Origin: a virus
DNA length: 58,189 nt
Virus record (IMG/VR): IMGVR_UViG_3300037225_001359
Span: 1 to 58,189 of that record
Reading direction: 5' to 3' (one strand)
Positions within the stretch are counted from its first letter, which is position 1, and the number at the start of each line of letters is the position of its first letter. Positions 45,895-54,713 of this stretch are shown here, in pieces. A model generated the notes under the pieces. It worked only from the letters and a program-made list of their open reading frames with translations. It ran no database searches and was not told where the DNA came from. Both the position numbers and the translations under genes were made by a program.

Positions 45895-48891
45895 TTACTT
45901 TGTGCTGCCAGTCAAATTCATGACTCTGACAACTTCTTTCAAATTTCTTTGTGCAGCCTCAAAATTTGGATTTAAAGCGATGGCTTGTCTGAGGAATAAC
46001 AATGCTTGCTGAAATTTTCGAGTTCTAGCAAATTCTATAGCTTTTTCATTATATGCAATATCTAAAAGACCCCACGGTTGAACGATGCTTCTATATTTTT
46101 TCATCAAAGGTTCAACGATCAGTATCGTTTCATCAAACTTTCTTAATACATTACAGCAATAAGCATAATCACCGAAAGCTTTCAAATCTTTTGTGACATG
46201 AATTATCTTACGAAAGCAATCATAAGACTTTTGATAATCGTTTAATTTTGCATATGTAATTCCCAAATGTCGATATGCATATTCAGTCTCTTTAATTTGT
46301 AATGATTTTTTGAAATATTTTTCAGCACTTGCATAATTTTCCAATAAATTATACGTTGTTCCTATTTTCGACAAAAAATCGACATTGCCCGGTTCAATTT
46401 CTAATGCTTTTCTCCATAAAACTAGAGCTTCATCGTAATCATTCAAAGCCATATATTGAGTGGCCAGTTCAAAAATTGCCTTTACATCATCTTTTTTATT
46501 TTTCAGTTTTTCAATTCCCAGCCTTAAATATAAATTGTCTTTATTTTGTCTATTTTTTAAATACCCAAAATGTAATATCTGAATTTGTGCATTTTTGACA
46601 GGTACATTTATTGACTCTTCAACAAGTTCATGAACTTTGCCAACAAATTGTATTTGTTTATTCGTTTGAAATAATCTAATTTTGACAGACCAACACCAAC
46701 CGACAAAATCTTTGTCTTCTTTGTATCTTCCGTCGCATGCTCTGACACCTTCAATATTTCTGTCAGTCACATAATTTCTAGTTTCGAAATTATATGCAAA
46801 ATTGTCTCCTTGTAGCATTTCTCTCAGTTTTAGCAAATCTTTCGAAGCAATTCTTTCATCGGCATCAAGAATTAATGTCCACTTTTGAGTTGCTTTTGAA
46901 AGAGCAAAATTTCTAGCTGCTGAAAAATCATCATTCCATTCAAAATGGTATAATTTTACACCGAACCGCTTGGCTATCTGTATTGTCTCATCCGTCGATC
47001 CAGTATCTACAATGATAATTTCATTTGCAATTGTTTTAATACTTTCAAGACATTGTTGTAAATATTCTTGCTCATTTTTGACAATCATACAAACAGATAA
47101 ACTCTCTGTTTCTTTCTTCAGAGACTCAAAATATAAATCGTAGAAAAGTTTTTCAAGCTTGTCGATCTGATTATACCAAACATATTGTTTCGACGTTTTT
47201 ATGCCCTGATCTGCTAGTCTGTCATATAATTTTTCATCTTTTAATAGTAAATCTAGCTTTTCTCTGATTGCTTGAGAATTTTCTGCATGAACAACCAAAG
47301 CATTGAATCCATCAACTGCATAATCCATGACACCGCCACAATCAGAAGTAATAACGGGTGTACCACTTGCCATTGATTCCAATGGCGGTAAGCTAAAACC
47401 TTCAACTTTTTTCGAAGCATTTATCGTAATATCGCAAGACCCATAAACTTTTGCGATCTCATCTTGTGTCATCTGCGTCATTAAATGAAATTCACAATCA
47501 AGATTAGTTTCCGATCGAACAGATCCTGATAATCTTACTAATTCAATTTTTTTAGATTCTACTAAATCACGAATTGCTGCTAAAGCAAAACGAATTCCCT
47601 TAATTTCTAATCCGTCGTTTCCTGTTACTAAAACACGAACTTTTTCATTTCTTTTATGTTTTTCAAAAGAAAACACGTTTTGGTCAAGTCCATTGCTAAT
47701 ATAATGACAATTAATTCCATACTCTTCATCAATAATTTTCTTTAACCAATTCGATACAACAATTTTTTCTTTTGTAATTCTATAATTATTTTTGATTGTA
47801 CTCAACATACTTATATCTGAGTATAACTGAGCTTCATAACCCTGACATAAATGAAGTTTCACTTTTGCATTAACGAGCTGCAAAAATGGCAAAGTCGAAA
47901 AATATGTTCCTATCAAAATATCACAATCAGGAATATTTGTCAAGCTATAAATAATTGGTACTTTGACAGGAAACCATGGTTTTGATTCTTTAACGCCACA
48001 ATGAATTTTGACATCATGACCTCTTGCTCTCAGTCTATTGGCCTGTTCAAAAATTACTTTTACACCACCAGATGGACCGTCTGATGCCATTAAATAAATA
48101 ATTTTTAGAGGGTTTTTTATTTCATTGGCTTTATCAATTCGCTTTGATTTATACCACTTCAGTTCATGGATTTTTTGATTCTTTTCTAAAAGTTCAGTCG
48201 GTGTCGGATCATCATATTCTTCCTTAAATGATTTCCCGCCATAATGATAAATAAAAACGCCCTTTGCACAGCACATTTTATAACCACGTTCAATAGCTCT
48301 TAAACATAAGTCATCATCTTCAAAATTGCCGATTCCATATCTTTCGTCGAAATTGCCTATTTTGTCTAAATATTCACGTTTTGTCAAGATACAAAAACCG
48401 ACTAGTCGCCTTGTTTGAAGAACTTCAAATTTATTTTTGTCAAATTGTTGTTTTGAAAATTCCTGAATTTTAGAATCATCATCACTATCCAACGGTTGAA
48501 AATATTTGAATTTTACTTTTTGCTGATCTGATGAAATAACATTTGAAGTCGGTCCTACAAATGCAACTTTTTGCTCTTGTAAAACATGAATCATATTCGA
48601 TAGCCAATTTTCAGTGACTATCGTATCAGAATTTAAAAAACAAATATATTCTGCATTACTAATTTCTAGCGCTTGATTGTTTGCATGACCGAATCCGTAA
48701 TTTTTGTTATTGTAAATTACTTTTATTGTATCGCACTGTATCGATTTCAAATAATCTATAGAACTCTGATTTGATTTATTATCTACAATAATTATTTTTG
48801 CATCAGCACTATATAACTTAACAGAATTTATACACTTCTTTAAAAATTCTATCGCATTATAACTAACAATTATGATGTCAACTTTTTCCAT
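45895..48891 (-). CDS. Multidomain glycosyltransferase (GT2-GT4-GT2-TPR)
   Basis: 998 residues with four parts. Residues 1-240: GT2 fold (VDIIIVSYNAIEFLKKCI, CFLNSDTIV as donor-binding motif, FEDDDLCLRAIERGYKM). About 265-600: GT4/GT-B type (SGGVKVIFEQANRLRARGHD, then VRVLVTGND, and EGFSLPPLESMASGTPVITS with the E-x7-E phosphate site). About 610-810: a second GT2 domain (SVCMIVKNEQEYLQQCLESI, ILDADERIAS as the DxD motif). About 840-990: TPR repeats (YDEALVLWRKALEIEPGN; YASAEKYFKKSLQI). Such proteins assemble oligosaccharides on proteins or surface polymers. In a phage they may glycosylate virion proteins or change host surface glycans. The start overlaps the Cys-rich gene. Confidence 0.9.
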   Translation of the reverse strand: MEKVDIIIVSYNAIEFLKKCINSVKLYSADAKIIIVDNKSNQSSIDYLKSIQCDTIKVIYNNKNYGFGHANNQALEISNAEYICFLNSDTIVTENWLSNMIHVLQEQKVAFVGPTSNVISSDQQKVKFKYFQPLDSDDDSKIQEFSKQQFDKNKFEVLQTRRLVGFCILTKREYLDKIGNFDERYGIGNFEDDDLCLRAIERGYKMCCAKGVFIYHYGGKSFKEEYDDPTPTELLEKNQKIHELKWYKSKRIDKANEIKNPLKIIYLMASDGPSGGVKVIFEQANRLRARGHDVKIHCGVKESKPWFPVKVPIIYSLTNIPDCDILIGTYFSTLPFLQLVNAKVKLHLCQGYEAQLYSDISMLSTIKNNYRITKEKIVVSNWLKKIIDEEYGINCHYISNGLDQNVFSFEKHKRNEKVRVLVTGNDGLEIKGIRFALAAIRDLVESKKIELVRLSGSVRSETNLDCEFHLMTQMTQDEIAKVYGSCDITINASKKVEGFSLPPLESMASGTPVITSDCGGVMDYAVDGFNALVVHAENSQAIREKLDLLLKDEKLYDRLADQGIKTSKQYVWYNQIDKLEKLFYDLYFESLKKETESLSVCMIVKNEQEYLQQCLESIKTIANEIIIVDTGSTDETIQIAKRFGVKLYHFEWNDDFSAARNFALSKATQKWTLILDADERIASKDLLKLREMLQGDNFAYNFETRNYVTDRNIEGVRACDGRYKEDKDFVGWCWSVKIRLFQTNKQIQFVGKVHELVEESINVPVKNAQIQILHFGYLKNRQNKDNLYLRLGIEKLKNKKDDVKAIFELATQYMALNDYDEALVLWRKALEIEPGNVDFLSKIGTTYNLLENYASAEKYFKKSLQIKETEYAYRHLGITYAKLNDYQKSYDCFRKIIHVTKDLKAFGDYAYCCNVLRKFDETILIVEPLMKKYRSIVQPWGLLDIAYNEKAIEFARTRKFQQALLFLRQAIALNPNFEAAQRNLKEVVRVMNLTGSTK

Positions 48892-49112
48892 GCAAGCTCC
48901 GTAAGTCTTTTCATAATAAATTCATAACCGTGTTCAGTATGAGGTAATGTACATCCAGAACAATCTTTTTTGCCATTTTTCAACATAACAAAATTTCCAC
49001 CACAGTCATAAGAATATAAACAACAAAAACAGAATTTGCAGTTCTGATGTGCGATTTGGTGGCAGGGAAAATATTTACAATCAACGTTAGAAAAGTGTTT
49101 GTATGAATTCAC
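48870..49112 (-). CDS. Cys-rich small-domain protein (PF04071-like)
   Basis: 80 residues: CKYFPCH, then NCKFCFCCLYSYDCGG, KKDCSGCTLPH and a C-terminal helix (HGYEFIMKRLTELAWKK). This is the pattern of the Cys-rich small domain (CxYxPCH ... NCxFCxCPLY ... CGG ... CxxCxxPH), probably a metal- or cluster-binding fold of unknown function. It is usually chromosomal in bacteria and archaea, so its presence in a phage is notable. The Pro of the CPLY motif is replaced by Cys. Its end overlaps the start of the large glycosyltransferase by 22 bases. Confidence 0.8.
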   Translation of the reverse strand: MNSYKHFSNVDCKYFPCHQIAHQNCKFCFCCLYSYDCGGNFVMLKNGKKDCSGCTLPHTEHGYEFIMKRLTELAWKKLTS

Positions 49113-49113
49113 A

Positions 49114-49935
49114 TTAGCTCCAGATAGTTCGCGGAAATTTCATTAATTGCATGCCCTCTTGATTCATCCAACTTTTCTTGAAAGTTTCAATATTGATTTC
49201 TGGTGTAAATCCCTCAGGATGATAATCTGGTGGATATATAATTCCTTCATGTGTTTCTTCATGCGTTAAAGCCGGAATATTACCATGTCGGATGCATTTT
49301 TTTTCAATCAAACTTGGAACAGCATATCCGAAATGACAAAATGATTCTTGAGGATCAAATTTTCTTGTACTATTGAAAATTTCTTTCGGACAAAGGTATC
49401 CATGGTCTCTGGCATATCCGCAAATATCTTGACCCTTAATTATTCTAAATAAAGCGGGACGTCGATGCTGAATAGCGACTTGTCCTTTTGTCCACCAATT
49501 CATCCAACCCGAATCAATTCTGAAATGATCGACTTTCCACCAATCTTTTTCTTCTAACGACCACATATGTGTAGCACCAGCATAAATGACATCGACTGAT
49601 TTCAACAAAATGTATTTAGATATATTTATCACAAATTGTCTCTCATATACATCATCAGCATCAATTTGAATGCACCATTCTCCCTGCAATTCATGAACTA
49701 ATTGTAATTCTAAATTACCAACACTGTGCTCATGGTAAGTTTTATTAGGAGCTTTTTCGATTCTGAGAGGTTTTTTTGCAGTTAAACAAAGATCTTGAAT
49801 GATTTGAACAGTTTTGTCTATAGACCAATCATCAACGACAACTAATGCATCAACATATTTTAAAATTTGAGATACTGTTTTTTCAATAAAAATTTCTTCG
49901 TCTTTAACCTTCATGGCACCGACTAGTTTAGGCAT
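49114..49935 (-). CDS. Family-2 glycosyltransferase
   Basis: 273 residues with a GT-A fold: MKVKDEEIFIEKTVSQIL, ALVVVDDWSIDKTVQII, then WCIQIDADDVYERQF with the DxD metal and donor site. The C-terminal half is rich in aromatic and His residues (HMWSLEEKDWWKVDHFRI; ESFCHFGYAVPS), as expected for acceptor binding. It stands alone as a single-domain enzyme and probably works with the large glycosyltransferase that follows. Confidence 0.85.
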   Translation of the reverse strand: MPKLVGAMKVKDEEIFIEKTVSQILKYVDALVVVDDWSIDKTVQIIQDLCLTAKKPLRIEKAPNKTYHEHSVGNLELQLVHELQGEWCIQIDADDVYERQFVINISKYILLKSVDVIYAGATHMWSLEEKDWWKVDHFRIDSGWMNWWTKGQVAIQHRRPALFRIIKGQDICGYARDHGYLCPKEIFNSTRKFDPQESFCHFGYAVPSLIEKKCIRHGNIPALTHEETHEGIIYPPDYHPEGFTPEINIETFKKSWMNQEGMQLMKFPRTIWS

Positions 49936-49969
49936 GATAAATCTCCCTTAATTTAATTTAAATAAGCAA

Positions 49970-50119
49970 TTACTTTAACTTTTTCAGTTTCAATTTTTCA
50001 GAACATTTCGGACAAATAGTAGAAGTTCTAGATGGATTTCCTTCAGGCTGATCTATCATTTTCCCATCTTTCATAAACCTTCTACATTTTAAACACTGAG
50101 CTAAAACATCTTCTCTCAT
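49970..50119 (-). CDS. 49-residue zinc-ribbon protein
   Basis: Starts MREDVLAQCLKCRRF and contains TICPKCSEKLK: two CxxC knuckles 24 residues apart, a compact zinc ribbon. Its ATG shares one base with the TGA of the preceding gene (TGATG), a classic translational coupling site. Its basic C-terminus (KLKLKKLK) suggests nucleic-acid contact. The function is not known. Confidence 0.8.
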   Translation of the reverse strand: MREDVLAQCLKCRRFMKDGKMIDQPEGNPSRTSTICPKCSEKLKLKKLK

Positions 50120-50454
50120 CAGATTATCCCACCTTGCAAATATTTATTATTATTCGATTGCATATCGGGTGAAGAAATATCAGTCATTGGATGTTTATCT
50201 AAAATTGCTCCCTTTACTGCGTATTGATCCAGTAAATCGTTTGCATATTGATTTCCTGCATGAACTGCTCTTAGATTATTATATCTAACTAGCGCAGTAT
50301 TTACCGGACTTTTCCTAGCATCAAGTGGAACTATTCTGTCAGTTTTTTCTTTTAAAAACACTGCATCAACAGGATCTATTATATTATCAGTGATCGGAAT
50401 TTGTGCCCGATCACGATAGATTCGTCCGCAGGGTGCAATAACTACATTTCTCAT
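50119..50454 (-). CDS. Hypothetical protein
   Basis: 111 residues, no Cys-rich motif, no membrane segment. The N-terminus (MRNVVIAPCGRIYRDRAQIP) looks like a compact strand-rich part, the rest is helical (RYNNLRAVHAGNQYANDLLD). It lies between the fibre-like gene and the small zinc ribbon and is coupled to the latter. The family is not recognised. Confidence 0.65.
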   Translation of the reverse strand: MRNVVIAPCGRIYRDRAQIPITDNIIDPVDAVFLKEKTDRIVPLDARKSPVNTALVRYNNLRAVHAGNQYANDLLDQYAVKGAILDKHPMTDISSPDMQSNNNKYLQGGII

Positions 50455-50465
50455 ATATCCCTCTT

Positions 50466-53444
50466 TTACATCAACCGATTCACTTGGCCTTGTTTTTCAA
50501 ATAATACTATTCGACCAGTATTGTTGTCTCTCCAATTATTTGAAGAAGTGATATTTTGTTTATTTGTTTCTTTGATAAAGTTTCGTGCTGTTGTCATGGA
50601 CATTGAACTGAGCTCCATAATTGTATATTGATCGTTTTGTTGATCTACAAAATTTTGAGCTTGTTCTAATTCTTGTGCCATGACAACAATGTTTGCTATA
50701 GTCGAAATTTCAGTCGCGTTAATATAATTTACCCTTATTGATGTACTAATTCCGCCATTTATAGAAAGAGTCACAAAATATATCCCCAATGAACTATAAA
50801 GATGCGCCGGATTTTGTAAAGTACTTGTATTACCATCACCAAAATTCCAAGACCAGCTTATTGCTCCAATACTATCGTCAGTAAAATTGACAGTTAAAGG
50901 AATTCCTCCAGAAGTGATATTTGCATGAAAATTCGCAGAGACTAATGCTGCTAATACCATTATATAATTTGTCATAGTCTTTGTACTTGCTCCACTATTT
51001 ATGCTCAATATCACAGTGTATATTCCAGCAACACTATAAATGTGTGTTGGATTTTGTAAAGTACTTGTACTGCCATCACCAAAGTTCCAATTCCATGTTG
51101 TAGCTCCAATACTGTCATCGATAAAGCTTACGGACAATGGAACATATCCCAACGTCGGTACTGCATGAAAATCAGCAGTAGCCAAAGACGTCGTAGTAAA
51201 TTCTAATTTTACAGGTACTGGTTGTACTGCACCGCCAGCTGATTCTGCTACGAAATAAACATCATAAGTTGTCGATGCAACAAGATTATGAGCAGATAAT
51301 ATTGCTTCAATATTTTCACTTAATGTTCCAAAATCCGCGAATCCAGACGGTACGGGAACATCTGATGCATCAGTTCCATACTGCACTTGTTCAGAATTGG
51401 GTGCAGGATCTCCATGAGGAATAACTACGAAAAAACCATCACCAGTCGATGTTATTTCTAATAAAAAATCGGCATCATTTTTGTCTATCGTGCCCAATTT
51501 CGGATAGGTTGCTGCCCAATCAGGAGTTGTACCAAATGCAACTACTTCAGGAAAATCTTGTAGAATACCGTCACTTTCTGCAACAATCCATGCCTGATAC
51601 ATTGTACCAGAAGATAAATTACTTGCACTACAATGATTTCTAACATTTGCTACCAAAGCAACATTGCCCTTTAAGCCAGCAGCTACAGGAACATCCAAAG
51701 CATTAGTTCCCGCTTTGACTTGTGCTGATGTTGGTTCAGTATCATCATAGGGAAGTGTAACAAAATAGACAGTTGAATCAATGTCAGTTTCTACACCATA
51801 TCTTGCTGTAACATCAGTACTGTTATCAATAACAGGAGTGCCATCGACCCAATTGGGTTTGATTAATTCTATTTTCACAGGTGTTGCTTGCAATTCTCCT
51901 GTATCAATAGATAATGCTACAAAGTATGAATCATAATAATCGGATTCAATTAAATTAAAAGCAGATAAGAGCTCTTCGATATTTGGCGGACACATTACAC
52001 TACCATAAAAACCCACTGCTAACGGAGTATCAGATGCATCTGTACCTGCTTGTACTTGAGACGAGTTAGGAGCAGGATCTCCATGAGGTACAACTGCCAT
52101 GTATGAAGCACAATTAGTTTTTGTTTTAACTAAGAAATCAGCAGAAATATCTGTTAATACATTCACTTTTGGATAAGTTGCCGCCCAATCGGGTTTAGTT
52201 CCAAATTCAACTTCTAAAGCAACGGCTTGTAAACCAGCAGCACTTCCTGCAACAATCCAAGCTTCATACATTGTACCACCTAACAAATTAGTTGCTGTAC
52301 AATGTGTTTCAACATTAGCACTGAGAGAGATGCTACCATGAAATCCGGTTGCAACTGGAACGTCTGCTGCATTTGTTCCTGCCGCTACTTGAGCAGATGT
52401 CGGTTGATCATCACCATAGGGAACTACTACAAAATATGCAGTAGAATTAATGTCAGTTTCCATATCAAAACGCGCAGTAGTATCAGTTACGGCATCAATA
52501 GCAGGTTCTTCAACCCAATTAGGGATTGAAAACATGAATCCAGCACCTACAGCTACTCTTGTATTTCCCCACCAATCATTTTCGTATCCAGCATAACTTC
52601 CAGATCCCGTTATTATAATATCTACATTTATAACGTCTATATTCCAATCAGCTTGAACGGCATCCCATGATGGTGTTAAAACTGATTCCGGAGCCCAATT
52701 AACCTGCGAGTTTGTTATTGTCGAAGTTCCTCCCGTAGGAGAAGCTTCAAAAGCACAATAGTCTGCTGTAAAAATAACATTACCTAATAAAACTATGGGA
52801 CACTCAAATACTGTGTTAACAATATTTGCAGATATTGTTTGCGCAAAAGTGCTGAAGTTAACAGTTTTAGATGCAGCGTCAGAAGTAATAGCTATTCTTG
52901 AACCTTTTATATTAATACTAAAGTCGGTAAAACCATTATCATTGTTTTCAATAATAAGAAATGAAGCATTTGAATTTTTTCCAGTTATATTTATAGAACT
53001 ATCAATAATGTCAACATTTGTAATACCTATTGATGTGCTACAACTCAAATCTATTTCAGAACTTGACGTTTCTATTATGCCATTTTTTATCACACTAAAG
53101 CCACTAATAAGCATTGCTGTTGTAATAACCGGAAAGGGAGTAACATTAGACACTGTAGAAATTTTCCAACGCCATGGATTTAAGCCCCATTGACTAAAAC
53201 GAACTTCTTTTATAGATGTATTATTGATTGAAAAACTATCACTAGGATCAATTACAAACACAGCATCCCATGATCCCTTAACGAGATAGTCCCCTTCTTG
53301 TAAAATCACTAATTCATATGTAGAAGTTTCAGGCACGACATTATAAAACGCGAACTGGTTCTGCCCCATACAATTTTCTGGGGTTAATCCGTCTTTTGTT
53401 CCCTGTCCTTCCGCATTACCAATGTCAAGATAATATTGATTCAT
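50466..53444 (-). CDS. Fibre-like protein with beta-helix, ABAB repeats and two PKD domains
   Basis: 992 residues. Residues 1-300 look like a right-handed beta helix (IDLSCSTSIGITNVDIID, SSINITGKNSNASFLII). About 305-755 is a four-part ABAB array: A modules (TSAQVAAGTNAADVPVATG ... MYEAWIVA) and B modules (VVPHGDPAPNSxQV ... YFVA) alternate. About 756-915 has two PKD domains (TTWNWNFGDGSTSTLQNPTH and the related WSWNFGDGNTSTLQN). The last 75 residues (NIVVMAQELEQAQNFVDQQ to NRLM) are nearly identical to the end of the 326-residue protein. PKD and beta-helix domains suggest carbohydrate or surface binding. There is no ribosome site, and a 17-bp hairpin stands just upstream. Confidence 0.8.
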   Translation of the reverse strand: MNQYYLDIGNAEGQGTKDGLTPENCMGQNQFAFYNVVPETSTYELVILQEGDYLVKGSWDAVFVIDPSDSFSINNTSIKEVRFSQWGLNPWRWKISTVSNVTPFPVITTAMLISGFSVIKNGIIETSSSEIDLSCSTSIGITNVDIIDSSINITGKNSNASFLIIENNDNGFTDFSINIKGSRIAITSDAASKTVNFSTFAQTISANIVNTVFECPIVLLGNVIFTADYCAFEASPTGGTSTITNSQVNWAPESVLTPSWDAVQADWNIDVINVDIIITGSGSYAGYENDWWGNTRVAVGAGFMFSIPNWVEEPAIDAVTDTTARFDMETDINSTAYFVVVPYGDDQPTSAQVAAGTNAADVPVATGFHGSISLSANVETHCTATNLLGGTMYEAWIVAGSAAGLQAVALEVEFGTKPDWAATYPKVNVLTDISADFLVKTKTNCASYMAVVPHGDPAPNSSQVQAGTDASDTPLAVGFYGSVMCPPNIEELLSAFNLIESDYYDSYFVALSIDTGELQATPVKIELIKPNWVDGTPVIDNSTDVTARYGVETDIDSTVYFVTLPYDDTEPTSAQVKAGTNALDVPVAAGLKGNVALVANVRNHCSASNLSSGTMYQAWIVAESDGILQDFPEVVAFGTTPDWAATYPKLGTIDKNDADFLLEITSTGDGFFVVIPHGDPAPNSEQVQYGTDASDVPVPSGFADFGTLSENIEAILSAHNLVASTTYDVYFVAESAGGAVQPVPVKLEFTTTSLATADFHAVPTLGYVPLSVSFIDDSIGATTWNWNFGDGSTSTLQNPTHIYSVAGIYTVILSINSGASTKTMTNYIMVLAALVSANFHANITSGGIPLTVNFTDDSIGAISWSWNFGDGNTSTLQNPAHLYSSLGIYFVTLSINGGISTSIRVNYINATEISTIANIVVMAQELEQAQNFVDQQNDQYTIMELSSMSMTTARNFIKETNKQNITSSNNWRDNNTGRIVLFEKQGQVNRLM

Positions 53445-53461
53445 ATTTTTTATTAATTACG

Positions 53462-53506
53462 TTGATAACAGTTATAGATGGTTTATTTGTCTATAACTGT
53501 TATCAA
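53462..53506. repeat. 17-bp perfect inverted repeat upstream of the 992-residue fibre gene
   Basis: Arms TTGATAACAGTTATAGA and its exact complement with an 11-base spacer, ending 18 bases before the ATG at 53444. There is no T-run on either strand. The core TAACAGTTA is itself nearly palindromic. It could be a dimeric-protein operator, an RNA structure that hides the start region, or a leftover element end. Confidence 0.8.
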
Positions 53507-53511
53507 TATAA

Positions 53512-53658
53512 TTACTTCCAACTTGAGGGTATAGACGTATAATTAGAAAACGATAAAACACTATTCCCCTGCCCACCAAAGCACCCAAAAGCAATTGCTG
53601 ATTGGTCACCCTGTTTGAAAAAAACAAGTATCTTATCTTCCCAATTAGGTTGATTCAT
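53512..53658 (-). CDS. 48-residue orphan reading frame, possibly a gene remnant
   Basis: Reads MNQPNWEDKILVFFKQGDQS, then AIAFGCFGGQGN and ends IPSSWK. The composition is protein-like, but there is no ribosome site, and its ATG lies on the boundary of the 48-bp tnpB-end repeat. It may be the tail of a larger fibre gene whose front was lost with an insertion or deletion, or a genuine small gene. No homology is recognised. Confidence 0.4.
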   Translation of the reverse strand: MNQPNWEDKILVFFKQGDQSAIAFGCFGGQGNSVLSFSNYTSIPSSWK

Positions 53659-53704
53659 GGTTTAAAAAAATTAAACTTTGTTTAACTTTAATTCACTTTT
53701 AATC
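53657..53704 (-). repeat. 48-bp repeat, copy A (solo tnpB right end)
   Basis: Identical over 48 bases to 57564-57611, which contains the last codons and stop of tnpB plus a short AT-rich tail. Here there is no tnpB, only its last ten codons (IKSELKLNKV and stop) right after the fibre gene's TAA. It includes TTAAAC-AAA-GTTTAA followed by seven T, so it could also act as a weak terminator. Confidence 0.85.
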
Positions 53705-53705
53705 T

Positions 53706-54686
53706 TTACATCAGTCGATTTGCTTGACCTTGTTTTTCAAATAAAACAATTCGACCAGTACTGTTATCTCTCCAACTATTTGAAGAGGTGATATTCTGTT
53801 TGTTTGTTTCTTTGATAAAATCTCTTGCAGTTGTCATGGACATTGAACTTAGCTCCATAATAGTATAGAAATCAGTTTGTTGATCGACAAAATTTTGAGC
53901 TTGTTGTAACTCTTGGGCCATAACGATAATATTTGCAAGAGTTTGCGTTTGCGCAGCTGGTTCTGCCCAACTACCCGAAGCACTGACACCATATCCTGGA
54001 AATAAATTAAATTTTGCTACTGGATCATTATATGCCGGCAAAGTAGGAATAGTTGCGCTATAAATAGCTGCAGACTGACTGACTGATCCAGAATGTGTTC
54101 CTACATAAAATAATTCATTAGGTGATCCAATTATGTCAGATAAATAATCACATGATGTCACAGAATTTATGATACTATTAGTAGAAGCATCGTCAGCAAT
54201 TGAAAATAATGAATCAGATGGATTTTGAAAAAGAACAACAGAATTGACTATATTTATATTTCCAATGATATTGTCATACTTTGTTCCTGTTATTAATGTA
54301 CTATTCAAAATATTGATATTTGAAAATCCAGCACCACCCCATGTTGTTCTAAAATACATATTGTTAAGTGTTAATTCACCCCAAATGTCACTAATAGCGA
54401 ATGCTTCAAAAACACCTCCTGTCATACTAACAGGAGAAAAACCACCGTATCCACTTAATGATGCAGTATTAAAATAAGACCAATGACCGTATAAAGCTAG
54501 ATCCCACGGAACAATGGTACAACTAGGAAAAGCACCCAAACTAGAACCTCCAACACCGCTTCCTCGACAGTGACAAACATCACCGTTAGTTATTGACATG
54601 GGAAAATTTTCAATATGATAGGGATCTACATCGATCCCGCTTCCACCAATACCAGATAATGAAAAATTAAAATATTTGTTAGACAT
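53706..54686 (-). CDS. Fibre-like protein, C-terminal paralogue of the 992-residue protein
   Basis: 326 residues. The first 245 are strand- and Gly-rich, with a beta-helix character (NINILNSTLITGTKYDNIIG; GNINIVNSVVLF). The last 75 (NIIVMAQELQQAQNFVDQQ to NRLM) match the end of the 992-residue protein with only about ten differences, so both may attach to the same partner by this domain. A GAGGAAAAAC ribosome signal precedes the ATG, and a promoter-like motif lies 28 bases upstream. It may be a decoration, head fibre or short tail fibre. Confidence 0.75.
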   Translation of the reverse strand: MSNKYFNFSLSGIGGSGIDVDPYHIENFPMSITNGDVCHCRGSGVGGSSLGAFPSCTIVPWDLALYGHWSYFNTASLSGYGGFSPVSMTGGVFEAFAISDIWGELTLNNMYFRTTWGGAGFSNINILNSTLITGTKYDNIIGNINIVNSVVLFQNPSDSLFSIADDASTNSIINSVTSCDYLSDIIGSPNELFYVGTHSGSVSQSAAIYSATIPTLPAYNDPVAKFNLFPGYGVSASGSWAEPAAQTQTLANIIVMAQELQQAQNFVDQQTDFYTIMELSSMSMTTARDFIKETNKQNITSSNSWRDNSTGRIVLFEKQGQANRLM

Positions 54687-54713
54687 AGTTTTTCCTCTAC
54701 AATTTAACGGAAA

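Noticed and set aside
52795-53193. 132-codon plus-strand frame opposite the fibre gene
   Set aside because: No ribosome site, opposite to all genes, and explained by strand-rich codons of the beta-helix domain.
50466-53945. Diversity-generating retroelement (near-repeats in two fibre genes)
   Set aside because: No reverse transcriptase in the window and differences are scattered, not adenine-directed; it looks like a duplicated domain.
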